From an uncultured Lachnospiraceae bacterium (GTDB lineage Bacteria; Bacillota; Clostridia; Lachnospirales; Lachnospiraceae), in assembly GCA_902762905.1 (NCBI GenBank), contig CACWQE010000002.1, forward strand, positions 24,394 to 88,393: a stretch of DNA of 64,000 nt, written 5' to 3'. Shown piece by piece: positions 41,862-50,760 of this stretch; position 1 is the first letter of the stretch, and each line of letters opens with the position of its first letter. The position numbers and the translations under genes are program-made. Under the pieces are notes generated by a model that made no database searches, had not been told where the DNA came from, and saw only the letters and a program-made list of their open reading frames with translations.

Positions 41862-42989
41862 ATGGAAAGTAATGAAAAGATTCAGATAGAGAGACAAGAA
41901 TATAGGGAGAAGAAACAACGGCAGAGACTAGAGTTCTATGCCAAGCAGAATCTTCCTTATGAGGTCAAGGTAAGACGTGCAGCTGAGAGGGTACATGAGT
42001 TTGTCAGAGAGATGGATAAGCGGGGATGTAATTGCCATGTATCGGTTGGTGGTTTGGATAGTATCACGCTATTAATGTTTATCCGAAGTCTCGGTTATAA
42101 GGATATACCGGCAATAAGTGTCAGTAATGTAGAAGATAAGAGTATCCAGATTATTCACAAGCAGTTAGGTGTTGAGGTTGTGAAGTCTTACAAGACCAAG
42201 GTACAGGTGCTGAACGAAGTAGGATTCCCGGTCATATCCAAACGGATAGCCGGGAAGATAGATACCTTGCAGCATCCAACAGAGAAGAACAAGACTGTAC
42301 GACATGCCATTATCACAGGAGAATGCGGCGCACAGGGACATTATGCTACAAATAGCAAGATGAAATTACCTAAGAAATGGTTGGAATTGTTTGGTGGATA
42401 TGAGAATGAAAATGAGGGTGTGCATTACCAAATCCCTGATTTCATGGTATCAAACAGATGCTGCTATTACATCAAAGAAAAGCCGTGTGATGATTGGGCG
42501 AAAGAGCATAATAGCCATGCGTTCCTCGGAATGATGGCAAGCGAGGGCGGTCAGCGTGAGGATGCGATCATAGAACATGGGTGCAACTATTACGGAAAGG
42601 GTGTGATGCGATCTGCACCATTTGGACCGTTCTACAGACAGGATCTGTTGCAGTTGGCATTAGATCTGAATGTACCGGTGCCGGAGATATATGGAGAGAT
42701 AGCAAGGAAACCGGATGGCACATTATACACAACCAAGGCACAAAGAACCGGATGCGGTATGTGTGGATTTGGAATTCATATGGAGAAACGACCACACCGA
42801 TTCGATCTGCTTCGTGAACGCAATGAGAAAGAATGGCACTTCTGGATGTATGAATGTTGCACTGATCCCAAGACTGGAGAGAAGTTCGGCTGGGGCAGAG
42901 TGCTTGATTACATTGGAGTGGAATGGGAAGACCGGTATATAGACTGGGATTCAAGGCAGATGAATATGTTTGAGATGTTAGGAGAGTGA
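41862..42989 (+). CDS. PAPS-reductase-like PP-loop protein
   Basis: 375 residues. SVGGLDSITLL near residue 64 is the PP-loop (SGGxDS type) of the PAPS reductase/DndC superfamily. Conserved Cys clusters (NRCCYYIKEKPC about 205, GCGMCG about 305) could hold an Fe-S cluster, and ERDAIIEHGC-type segments match phage members. Enzymes of this fold activate sulfur or adenylate substrates. Between two DNA methyltransferases, a role in DNA or nucleotide modification is plausible but unproven. Confidence 0.8.
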   Translation: MESNEKIQIERQEYREKKQRQRLEFYAKQNLPYEVKVRRAAERVHEFVREMDKRGCNCHVSVGGLDSITLLMFIRSLGYKDIPAISVSNVEDKSIQIIHKQLGVEVVKSYKTKVQVLNEVGFPVISKRIAGKIDTLQHPTEKNKTVRHAIITGECGAQGHYATNSKMKLPKKWLELFGGYENENEGVHYQIPDFMVSNRCCYYIKEKPCDDWAKEHNSHAFLGMMASEGGQREDAIIEHGCNYYGKGVMRSAPFGPFYRQDLLQLALDLNVPVPEIYGEIARKPDGTLYTTKAQRTGCGMCGFGIHMEKRPHRFDLLRERNEKEWHFWMYECCTDPKTGEKFGWGRVLDYIGVEWEDRYIDWDSRQMNMFEMLGE

Positions 42990-43216
42990 TAAATGTGGAA
43001 GACATAAAAGATTGTGAGAGAAAAGTGCATCATCCCAAACCACCAACGCTTGAACAAGTGATACATGATGAAGAATCAAACGCACACAGAGGACATCTGT
43101 TGTTCCCTGATCAGCCGGAACTTGCAGAGTTACATGATGCCGCTCACTATCAAATGGCACAGTGGTTGAAAGAATTAAAAGAGTATAGGGAACAGGCGGT
43201 TAGGAGGAAAGTATGA
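42986..43216 (+). CDS. Small phage protein, unknown
   Basis: 76 residues starting at GTG 42986, overlapping the previous stop; its own stop overlaps the methyltransferase start by 4 nt. Histidine-rich N-terminal half (VHHPKPPTLEQVIHDEESNAHRG) and helical C-terminus. Not recognised. Confidence 0.5.
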   Translation: MINVEDIKDCERKVHHPKPPTLEQVIHDEESNAHRGHLLFPDQPELAELHDAAHYQMAQWLKELKEYREQAVRRKV

Positions 43217-44814
43217 TAGATGGTGAACTGATAGTGGACAACTTCGCCGGTGGTGGTGGAGCTTCCACCGGTATAGAAATGGCTACTGGAATGAGCGTTG
43301 ATATTGCTATCAATCATGATCCGGAAGCTATTAAGATGCATAAGGCGAATCATCCAAGTACCAGACATTATTGTGAATCTGTCTGGGACGTAGATCCTAT
43401 TAAAGCCTGTAAAGGGCATCCGGTAGGATTGGCATGGTTCTCCCCGGATTGCAAGCATTTCAGTAAGGCAAAAGGTGGCAAGCCTAAGGATAAGAATATC
43501 AGAGGTCTTGCATGGGTGACGTGTAGGTGGGCGGCATTAGTTCGCCCTAGAGTGATCATGTTAGAGAACGTGGAAGAGTTCAAAACATGGGGTCCGTTGA
43601 ATCGATCACACAGACCGATTAAGAAGAAACAGGGAGAAACATTCAAAAAGTTCGTGCGGCAGTTGGAAGAATTGGGATATGAAGTGCAGACAAAAGAGCT
43701 TGTGGCTGCTGATTATGGAGCACCAACCAAGCGAAAGAGATTCTTCATGGTTGCGCGTTGTGATGGTCAGCCGATTACATGGCCAGAACATACACATGCA
43801 CCGGTAGACAGTGAAGAGGTTAAGAAAGGACTGTGCAAGCCTTATGTAGGGGCATGTACAGAGATAGATTTTTCCCTGCCTTGCCCGTCTATCTTTGATA
43901 CATCAGAAGAAATCAAAGAGAAATACGGTATTCGTGCAGTGAGACCATTAGCCACTAAGACGATGGAGCGGATCGCAAGAGGATTGAAGAAGTTTGTTCT
44001 GGATAATGCAGAACCATTTATTGTTCAGTGTAATCATAGCGGTGCAAATTGGGATTATTGTAGAAATATGAATGAACCTTTGCCTACGATTACAGCAAAA
44101 CATGGATTTGGGGTTGTAGAGCCATACTTAATTCAATATCATTCAGAAACAACCGAGAATGATGTTCGTGGACAGAAATTAGATCAACCGCTTAATACAG
44201 TAGATGGTTCTAATAGATATGGTCTAGTGACATCATTTCTGCATAAATACTATGATGGTGGATATCAAGGCGCTGGTGATACGTTAGCGAATCCATTGCC
44301 AACGATTACAGCATGGGATCATAACTCAATATGTGCTGCAAGCCTTATCCAGCTGAACAATCATTGTGATGGACGTGATATCAAAGAACCGCTTCCTACC
44401 ATCACCGCAGGAGATGGACATTTTGGAGAAGTTCGGGCATTTCTGATCAAATACTATGGAGAATGTACCGGACAGGACATCAAAGCACCGCTTGACACAG
44501 TTACAAGCCATGATCGGTTTGGACTGGTGACGGTGAATGGTGTTGATTACCAGATCGTGGATATTGGATTGCGAATGTTGGAACCTAGAGAATTATATGG
44601 ATGTCAAGGATTCCCAGATGATTACATAATTGATCATGATTATACCGGCAAGAAGTATAGCCGGACGGAACAGGTCAAAAGATGTGGAAACGCAGTACCA
44701 CCGCCATTTGCAAGGGCATTGGTAATGGCTAATTTGCCGGAACTGTGTAATCATGAGCGTATGCCAAACATGAGTATAGCAGCAGAGAAGAATGGTCAGT
44801 TGAAATTTGCATAA
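43213..44814 (+). CDS. DNA (cytosine-5) methyltransferase, phage type
   Basis: 533 residues. Motif I DNFAGGGGASTGIEMA, motif IV FSPDCKHFSKAKGG (catalytic Cys preceded by Asp, not the usual Pro), motif VI LENVEEF, and motifs IX-X near the C-terminus (ELYGCQGFPDDYII, RCGNAVPPPFA). Between about 289 and 440, where target-recognition domains lie, are five repeats of about 35 residues of the form PLPTITxxxxxFG...FLIKYYG. The enzyme methylates cytosine in a specific sequence, probably to shield phage DNA. No cognate restriction enzyme is adjacent. Confidence 0.92.
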   Translation: MIDGELIVDNFAGGGGASTGIEMATGMSVDIAINHDPEAIKMHKANHPSTRHYCESVWDVDPIKACKGHPVGLAWFSPDCKHFSKAKGGKPKDKNIRGLAWVTCRWAALVRPRVIMLENVEEFKTWGPLNRSHRPIKKKQGETFKKFVRQLEELGYEVQTKELVAADYGAPTKRKRFFMVARCDGQPITWPEHTHAPVDSEEVKKGLCKPYVGACTEIDFSLPCPSIFDTSEEIKEKYGIRAVRPLATKTMERIARGLKKFVLDNAEPFIVQCNHSGANWDYCRNMNEPLPTITAKHGFGVVEPYLIQYHSETTENDVRGQKLDQPLNTVDGSNRYGLVTSFLHKYYDGGYQGAGDTLANPLPTITAWDHNSICAASLIQLNNHCDGRDIKEPLPTITAGDGHFGEVRAFLIKYYGECTGQDIKAPLDTVTSHDRFGLVTVNGVDYQIVDIGLRMLEPRELYGCQGFPDDYIIDHDYTGKKYSRTEQVKRCGNAVPPPFARALVMANLPELCNHERMPNMSIAAEKNGQLKFA

Positions 44815-44918
44815 TGTCGAACCTTGTCGAATTATGTCAGATAATGCGAACTTTGATAATTGAATATAGACGGTTGGAGTTATACAATTTCTTTATCAGA
44901 TACGAGAGGAGAAAGAGT

Positions 44919-45107
44919 ATGGCTAAGTGCATATGTTGTGAAATGAGTGGTGCACAATATGAACATTTCGATGGAGGTTATGTGTGTGATAACTGTGTGG
45001 GTTCATATTTTACATGTCCTGATTGTGGAAGAGTATTTGATCGTGATGATTATGTTCATGGCGATGCAGGAAATGGATTTTGTGCTGAGTGTGCTGCAGA
45101 TCACTAA
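44919..45107 (+). CDS. Small zinc-ribbon protein
   Basis: 62 residues from ATG 44919 (GAGGAGAAAG upstream; a longer frame lacks a site). Three Cys pairs, CICCEMSG, VCDNC, FTCPDCGRVF and FCAEC, suggest two zinc ribbons. It may be a small transcription or RNA-binding factor. Function unknown. Confidence 0.6.
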   Translation: MAKCICCEMSGAQYEHFDGGYVCDNCVGSYFTCPDCGRVFDRDDYVHGDAGNGFCAECAADH

Positions 45108-45210
45108 TTAAATTTATTTAAAATGACAGAGAAATACCAACCGTCAATATTCGATGGTTGGTATTTTTTTATGCAAAAATTGGAAAGAGAGGATTGAAAG
45201 GAGATTTAGA

Positions 45211-45387
45211 ATGACAAATGCAGACAGAATTAGAAATATGTCGGATTACGATTTGGGAGATTTGTTGCAGAGCGTAAGTTCTGGTGCAGGGAATGGAAAC
45301 CCATTTATCTCTCTTTGCGTTGATGATAATGAAATAACGATGAATTTTAGTGATATTTATGAATGGCTTCAATCAGAAGCGGAATAG
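45211..45387 (+). CDS. Small phage protein, unknown
   Basis: 58 residues (MTNADRIRNMSDYDLGDLLQSVSSG...YEWLQSEAE) with AAAGGAGATTTAG upstream. The N-terminus resembles short phage proteins that start NADRIRxMSDEELA. Acidic; function unknown. Confidence 0.55.
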   Translation: MTNADRIRNMSDYDLGDLLQSVSSGAGNGNPFISLCVDDNEITMNFSDIYEWLQSEAE

Positions 45388-45395
45388 GAGAGAAC

Positions 45396-45752
45396 ATGGA
45401 AGATAGATATTTATTCAAGGCGAAGAGAGTTGACAACGAAGAATGGGTACAAGGTTATTTATACGGCATTTGGGAAAAGAGATATATTCTTTGGGGGATG
45501 ACAAATGATGTACCTAATATGATTGAAGTAGACCCCACAACCATATGCCAATGCACAGGCTTGAAAGACAAGAACGGCAAGCTGATTTGGGAGAATGATA
45601 TTGTTAATGCAACAGATGTTCATTCTGTTTGTGTTGATGGTATTGTTGTAAATGTGACTGATTATAACTTGATGTTAAACCTATATTATGCTGATGAATT
45701 GGAGTGTGTTGGCAACATATTTGATAATCCAGAGTTATTAGAGGGAGAGTGA
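45396..45752 (+). CDS. YopX-family phage protein
   Basis: 118 residues. RYLFKAKRVDNEEWVQGYLYGIWEK at the start and CQCTGLKDKNGKLIWENDIV...VGNIFDNPELLEGE are the YopX signature. YopX proteins are common in Firmicutes phages, form multimers and have no settled function. AGGAGAGAAC precedes the ATG. Confidence 0.88.
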   Translation: MEDRYLFKAKRVDNEEWVQGYLYGIWEKRYILWGMTNDVPNMIEVDPTTICQCTGLKDKNGKLIWENDIVNATDVHSVCVDGIVVNVTDYNLMLNLYYADELECVGNIFDNPELLEGE

Positions 45753-45761
45753 TAAAGAATA

Positions 45762-45959
45762 ATGACAGAGTTGTTTTATAAGCCATTAACACCAGATCTG
45801 CGGCAACAGATTAATGATTCAATAAGAAATAGTGTGAGGGAACTTAACACATGTCAGAATAATGTATATGTGAATATGCAGAAAACGGCATTGAATGCAA
45901 CAAAGGCATTAATTGATGCGTTGCCAGATGGTTATCCAATGCCAATGTATAGAAGATGA
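45762..45959 (+). CDS. Small phage protein, unknown
   Basis: 65 residues (MTELFYKPLTPDLRQQINDS...ALIDALPDGYPMPMYRR), helical. It lies 9 nt after the YopX gene and shares its transcript. Not recognised. Confidence 0.5.
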   Translation: MTELFYKPLTPDLRQQINDSIRNSVRELNTCQNNVYVNMQKTALNATKALIDALPDGYPMPMYRR

Positions 45960-45976
45960 TAAGGGGGTAAATTTAT

Positions 45977-46690
45977 ATGTGGAATTGGGAAGATGAATGT
46001 TTTGAGCCGAATGAATTTGATGAGAAAATCGAAGAGTTGAAAGATGAACTTAGAGATTCGGTGAAAAAGGAAATCAAAGATGAGATAGAGAAGTTACGTA
46101 AAGAAAATAAGAAACTGCAGGGCATAAAGAAGAATTTCGAGTCAGTAAAGAAAGACTTTGAGAGAAAGAAAGACGAGTGTGACAGAGCAATACAGGCTGC
46201 GGAGTACAAAGCCAAGCAAGCCAGACTGAAAGAGTTAATGGAACATTATAAGGTTATTCTTTGGTCGGTAGACCGTGACTATAAGTACAAAAAGAAATGT
46301 GATAAGTGTGATAAATACAGAAAGATCCTGGTGACATTGCCATCAGGGAGAACTGTAGACGATGAGTGTGGATGCAGAGCGTGTAAGCTAGTGTATCATC
46401 CGCGAGAGAATGTGCTGTACGAATTAGCCGAGCGGAACAGAAAGGTTAAGGCATGGTATAAGAAAAAAGGAGACGAAGGAGAAGAGTATTATGTCGCAGA
46501 TGCCTGCAGTGAATATGCAAAGGTAATAGTAGATCACAACAAGGATTTCAAAAAAATAGAGGGAGAGGAATTAAGAAAAGTATTCTTCACAACGAAGGAA
46601 GAGTGTCAGGAGTTTTGCGACTATATCAACAAGAGAAATGAAATTGAGGGATATGACTACGACTTAGACGGACATAGATTGGAGTGGTAA
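45977..46690 (+). CDS. Coiled-coil phage protein with zinc-binding Cys
   Basis: 237 residues. A highly charged coiled coil (about 10-80) is followed by KKKCDKCDKYRKI...CGCRACKLVY (about 108-140), a four-Cys zinc-binding arrangement, and an alpha/beta C-terminus. GGGGG precedes the ATG. Function unknown; position before the late switch allows a regulatory role. Confidence 0.6.
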   Translation: MWNWEDECFEPNEFDEKIEELKDELRDSVKKEIKDEIEKLRKENKKLQGIKKNFESVKKDFERKKDECDRAIQAAEYKAKQARLKELMEHYKVILWSVDRDYKYKKKCDKCDKYRKILVTLPSGRTVDDECGCRACKLVYHPRENVLYELAERNRKVKAWYKKKGDEGEEYYVADACSEYAKVIVDHNKDFKKIEGEELRKVFFTTKEECQEFCDYINKRNEIEGYDYDLDGHRLEW

Positions 46691-46692
46691 AA

Positions 46693-47079
46693 ATGGCAAA
46701 GGTAGATAGAAAGTTACATGATGCAAGAATAAGCGGCGCAGCATGGATTCTGGATGTAGTGAAGAATCAGGGAATGGATGCGGCAGAACAGGAGATCAAG
46801 CGTAGAGGTGGTGCATTTGTACCAATGGAGATTAACACAGACGCACTGAACGATTTTGAAAACAGAGTCAAAGCACAGACGATTGACACCATATGCTTAC
46901 TGTCAGCAGTAACGCTCCGGGATGAATTCGGATTCGGTAAAGAACGATTGAAGAGGTTTGTGGAGCGGTTCAATGAGAAAGCGGATTGTATCGGATCTGA
47001 TTATGTGAACTGGTCGGATATGATCGAGCAGATGAAAGAAGAGTGCGGGATTGATTTCACCATACGCACAAACGAGTAA
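46693..47079 (+). CDS. Late-switch-region phage protein, unknown
   Basis: 128 residues from ATG 46693 (GGAG about 8 nt upstream; GTG 46684 is an alternative). Mostly helical, with CLLSAVTLRDEFGFGKERLKRFVERFNEK near 65-95. It is the last gene before the late promoter, where late activators such as ArpU-like proteins are usually found, but I see no sequence signature proving that. Confidence 0.5.
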   Translation: MAKVDRKLHDARISGAAWILDVVKNQGMDAAEQEIKRRGGAFVPMEINTDALNDFENRVKAQTIDTICLLSAVTLRDEFGFGKERLKRFVERFNEKADCIGSDYVNWSDMIEQMKEECGIDFTIRTNE

Positions 47080-47183
47080 TAGACAGAACCGTTGTAAAAT
47101 GGTATAATACAAACAAGAGAGCCTAGAGCCATATAGTGAATTAGAACATCGAGAGATGTCTGGTTTGCTATGTGGCTCTTTTT
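47080..47183 (+). promoter_or_regulatory. Late promoter followed by a promoter-proximal terminator (AGAGCC element A)
   Basis: TAGACA (47080-47085), 17 bp, TATAAT (47103-47108). About 12 nt into the transcript AGAGCC-T-AGAGCC occurs (47118-47130). GAGCCATATAG (47126-47136) then pairs with CTATGTGGCTC (47168-47178), followed by TTTTT, enclosing ACATC/GATGT. Late transcription would thus start and meet a terminator within about 70 nt. This suggests antitermination control of the packaging and structural genes. Confidence 0.65.
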
Positions 47184-47209
47184 GTATTTTGGAGAAAGTT
47201 GGTGATTAT

Positions 47210-48049
47210 TTGGCGGCTAAGAGAAATCCGAAAGCGGATGAAGCATACAAACTGTATAAAGATGGTATGAAGTTAGTGGATATAGCCGCTAAACTTGGAG
47301 TACCGGATGGTACAGTGAGAAGATGGAAAAGTACACATGGATGGGATGGCGAACGTTCGGGAAAGAAAGATAAGAAAAAAGCGAACGTTCGGAAAGAACG
47401 TGAAGGAAAACATAATGTAATAGATGATGGTATCAAAGAGACATTACAGAACGAAGAATTATCATCGGAACAACAGATGTTCTGTATATACTATATTCGC
47501 ACATTCAATGCTACACAGAGTTACCAGAAAGCATATGGATGCAGTTATGAGACGGCATTGCGAGCGGGATCTAGGCTGATGGGTAAAGATGGAGTGCGAA
47601 AAGAGATTGCCAGGTTAAAGGAAATCAAGCTGAGAAATATGGATGTAAGTGATGATGATATCGTGGAACTGCAGATGCGTATTGCATTTGCAGATATCGG
47701 GGATTATGTAACATTTGGCAATAATGGAACGAACTGGGTGAACATTGCTAGTTCAAAGAATGTGGATACGCAGATCATACAAGAGGTCAAAGAGGGGCAA
47801 TCTGGAGTGTCAATCAAACTGGCTGACCGTCAGAAAGCTATTGATTGGCTTACAACCCATTTCATGATGAATCCTATGGATGAGCATAGAACAGAGTTTG
47901 ATAAGAAGAGATTAGAGCTAGAGTATTTGAAGTTGGATGCACAGATCAAGGCAGATGAGGTGGCAGATGAAGATCCAGAGGACAACTTCCTTGAAGCACT
48001 GAATGCTGCAGCTACAGAGGTGTGGGGTGATGAAGATGGACTGGAATAG
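47210..48049 (+). CDS. terS: Terminase small subunit
   Basis: 279 residues from TTG 47210 (AAKRNPKADEAYKLYKDG), with GGTGAT just upstream; there is no ATG with a site. An N-terminal helix-turn-helix (MKLVDIAAKLGVPDGTVRRWKSTHGWDG) precedes a terminase-2 domain (LSSEQQMFCIYYIRTFNATQSYQKAYG...VRKEIARLKE). The protein recognises the packaging site and feeds DNA to the large subunit. First gene of the late operon. Confidence 0.9.
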   Translation: MAAKRNPKADEAYKLYKDGMKLVDIAAKLGVPDGTVRRWKSTHGWDGERSGKKDKKKANVRKEREGKHNVIDDGIKETLQNEELSSEQQMFCIYYIRTFNATQSYQKAYGCSYETALRAGSRLMGKDGVRKEIARLKEIKLRNMDVSDDDIVELQMRIAFADIGDYVTFGNNGTNWVNIASSKNVDTQIIQEVKEGQSGVSIKLADRQKAIDWLTTHFMMNPMDEHRTEFDKKRLELEYLKLDAQIKADEVADEDPEDNFLEALNAAATEVWGDEDGLE

Positions 48050-49364
48050 TATCGACTCCATACATAAGCGAATAGTCGAACGTGTGAAGAAATCCGCACA
48101 GATGAGACGTGCGAGACTGAAACAGAATGCATTTGAATTCAAGCCGTTTAGCGTCAAGCAGAAAAAGGTTCTGACATGGTGGTGCAAGGATAGTCCAGTT
48201 AAGGATAAGGATGGAATAGTGGCAGATGGTGCGATCCGGTCGGGAAAGACGCTGTGTATGTCATTGTCATTTGTACTGTGGGCGATGTCAACATTCAATC
48301 AACAGAATCTTGGAATGGCAGGCAAGACAATCGGCTCATTCCGGCGAAATGTATTGTTCTGGTTGAAACTGATGTTAAAGTCGAGGAGATATCATGTTGT
48401 AGATCATAGAACAGATAATATGTTAGAGGTGTCAAAGAATGGTGTCATTAACTATTTCTACATATTTGGCGGCAAGGATGAGCGGTCACAGGACCTTATC
48501 CAAGGTATAACACTTGCGGGCATGTTCTTTGATGAAGTGGCACTTATGCCGGAATCCTTTGTAAACCAGGCAACAGGTCGATGCTCTGTGGATGGATCTA
48601 AGTATTGGTTCAATTGCAACCCGGATAATCCGCGGCATTGGTTCAAACTGAATTGGATAGATAAGGCAAAGGAAAAGAATCTGGTTTATCTGCATTTCAC
48701 AATGGATGACAACCTTTCGCTTAGTCCTAAGATTAAGCAGAGATACCGGAGCATGTATGTTGGAGTGTTCTTCAAACGTTTTATAGAGGGTATCTGGTGT
48801 GTTGCTGATGGATTGGTGTATTCCATGTTTGACGAGGACAAGCATGTGATTCACGGAGAATGCCCGTATTCGCCTATGCACCACGTTAGTATCGATTATG
48901 GTACAGTCAATCCATTCTCTGCCGGTATGTGGGGATTTGACGGTAAGAGAGCCATAAGAGAACGGGAACTTTATTACAACGGACGAGAGAAAGGTGTCCG
49001 GTTAGATGATGAGACATATTACCAGAAGTTGAAAGAGTTGATAGGAGATACACCGATAGAGTATATCATTATAGATCCATCTGCGGCATCATTTATTGAG
49101 GTAATTAAGAAGCATGGTGAATATATGGTGAAAGGTGCCAAGAATGATGTGTTGGACGGCATTCGAGTGACAACAACGTTTCTGAACACAGGGCGGCTAT
49201 TCGTTCATGAATCATGCACCAACACCATTGAAGAGTTCGGATTGTATTCGTGGGATGAAGAAAGCGGAGATGATAAGGTTATTAAGGAAAACGATCATGC
49301 AATGGATGATACGAGATATTATTGCAATACATTCATGCGAAAGTGGTTGAGATGGGAGTGCTGA
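48030..49364 (+). CDS. terL: Terminase large subunit
   Basis: 444 residues; ATG 48030 or ATG 48036 (GAGGTGTGGGG upstream favours the second slightly). Walker A VADGAIRSGKT near 68, Walker B GMFFDEVALMPE near 165 and the nuclease-domain acidic motifs (HVSIDYGTVNP, YIIIDPSAASF, NDHAMDDTRYY) show the complete PBSX-type motor and nuclease. It overlaps terS by 20 nt. Confidence 0.95.
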   Translation: MKMDWNSIDSIHKRIVERVKKSAQMRRARLKQNAFEFKPFSVKQKKVLTWWCKDSPVKDKDGIVADGAIRSGKTLCMSLSFVLWAMSTFNQQNLGMAGKTIGSFRRNVLFWLKLMLKSRRYHVVDHRTDNMLEVSKNGVINYFYIFGGKDERSQDLIQGITLAGMFFDEVALMPESFVNQATGRCSVDGSKYWFNCNPDNPRHWFKLNWIDKAKEKNLVYLHFTMDDNLSLSPKIKQRYRSMYVGVFFKRFIEGIWCVADGLVYSMFDEDKHVIHGECPYSPMHHVSIDYGTVNPFSAGMWGFDGKRAIRERELYYNGREKGVRLDDETYYQKLKELIGDTPIEYIIIDPSAASFIEVIKKHGEYMVKGAKNDVLDGIRVTTTFLNTGRLFVHESCTNTIEEFGLYSWDEESGDDKVIKENDHAMDDTRYYCNTFMRKWLRWEC

Positions 49365-49365
49365 T

Positions 49366-50760
49366 ATGGGATTGATTAGTTTAATTAAAGGAGTGATCGG
49401 GAAAATGTTCAAAAAAGAAGCTGAAAAGATATTTGATTGCAATATTGTGACGTCTGCGTGGATGGATGCGGAGATACGGAGATGGTATTGTGTGGTAGGT
49501 GGCAGTCCGGATTGGAAGTCAAAGGATGATGATGTGAAGACCATCAACTTCGCTAAATTCCTCTGTTCGGACACAGCCAAGAAGATATGCCTTGACATTG
49601 ATATTAATGTGACAGGATCTGCAAGAGCGGATTATCTACAGGATGTTATGGAAGAGTTGAAGAAGGTACTCCGGGATAAGGTAGAGGATGCCTGTGGTGT
49701 CGGTGGAATCATGTTTAAGCCTAACGGTTCGAATAATGTGAAGAATTGCATTGATTATGTACAGGCAGATGACTTTATGGTTACAGAGAAAACCAAAAAC
49801 GGAGATATCAGAGGGTGCATTTTCATTGATTTTGTGCAGATGGGTGATGATCATTACAAGCGTTTGGAATATCACAGATTTGAAGGCGAACATTATCTGA
49901 TTACGAACAAGGCTTTCAAGTCAAAGTCACATAATGCATTAGGTCATCCGGTATCACTTGATAAGGTACCAGCATGGGCGAACATGGAAGAGGAAGTATC
50001 TATTGACGGTTTAGAGTATCCTCTATTTGCCTATTTCAAGATGCCAATGAATAACACTATAGACTATGATAGTCCACTCGGTGTTTCTATCTTCTCCAAT
50101 GCCATTGAGGAATTGAGAGATCTTGATATTGCATGGAGCCGCAAGGGTGGAGAGATTGAGGACAGCAAGCATATGACATTTGTAGGACCTACGGCGGTGA
50201 TGTATGCAAATAATAATGATATTAAGTTGCCGCGTTTTCTTAAGCCTGTTGATCTTGGAGATGATGTGACTAAGGATTCTGTGCATGAGCATGTGGCTAC
50301 CTTGCTTACAGATCAGCGTATAGCAGATATTAACAGTGTGCTGTCCATGATCTCAACCAAATGCGGATTCTCACAAGGTCAATTTGTTCTGGATCGTAAG
50401 ACCGGACAGATAACTGCCACACAGGTAGAGTCAGATGATCATGAGACGATTGAGACTATCAAGGAAATGCGAGATGCACTTCGGGATACTATCGAGCAGT
50501 TGATCTATGCGCTTGATGCGTATGCAAGTCTGTATGATCTGGCACCGCTTGGAGTATATGAGACATCATACTCATTCGGAGACCTTACATACAACTATGA
50601 TGAGGACAGAACCAGACATTGGCAGTATGTAACACAAGGGAAGTATCCGTTATGGAGATATTACGTCAAATTTGAGGGTATGAGTGAGGAAGAAGCGAAA
50701 GAGATTGTAGCGGAAGCGCAGGGAGAGAATCAACAGGAAGGATTATTTAAGGAGGAGTAA
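49366..50760 (+). CDS. Portal protein (SPP1 gp6 type)
   Basis: 464 residues, right after terL (1 nt). The order terminase, portal, minor capsid and the core (YPLFAYFKMPMNNTIDYDSPLGVSIFSNAIEELRDLDIAWSRKGGEIE) match SPP1-family portals. Twelve copies form the DNA-entry channel at one capsid vertex. The acidic C-terminus is normal. Confidence 0.92.
   Translation: MGLISLIKGVIGKMFKKEAEKIFDCNIVTSAWMDAEIRRWYCVVGGSPDWKSKDDDVKTINFAKFLCSDTAKKICLDIDINVTGSARADYLQDVMEELKKVLRDKVEDACGVGGIMFKPNGSNNVKNCIDYVQADDFMVTEKTKNGDIRGCIFIDFVQMGDDHYKRLEYHRFEGEHYLITNKAFKSKSHNALGHPVSLDKVPAWANMEEEVSIDGLEYPLFAYFKMPMNNTIDYDSPLGVSIFSNAIEELRDLDIAWSRKGGEIEDSKHMTFVGPTAVMYANNNDIKLPRFLKPVDLGDDVTKDSVHEHVATLLTDQRIADINSVLSMISTKCGFSQGQFVLDRKTGQITATQVESDDHETIETIKEMRDALRDTIEQLIYALDAYASLYDLAPLGVYETSYSFGDLTYNYDEDRTRHWQYVTQGKYPLWRYYVKFEGMSEEEAKEIVAEAQGENQQEGLFKEE

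Noticed and set aside
41808..41873. 21-codon ORF MKGVRGLPAEKTSLLQQQNGK before the PP-loop gene
   Set aside because: It overlaps a hairpin and the next start; possible leader peptide, but no evidence of being a gene of its own.
47348..47400. GAACGTTC sequences in terS as further LexA boxes
   Set aside because: They lack the 4-nt spacer of the SOS box and lie inside a coding region.
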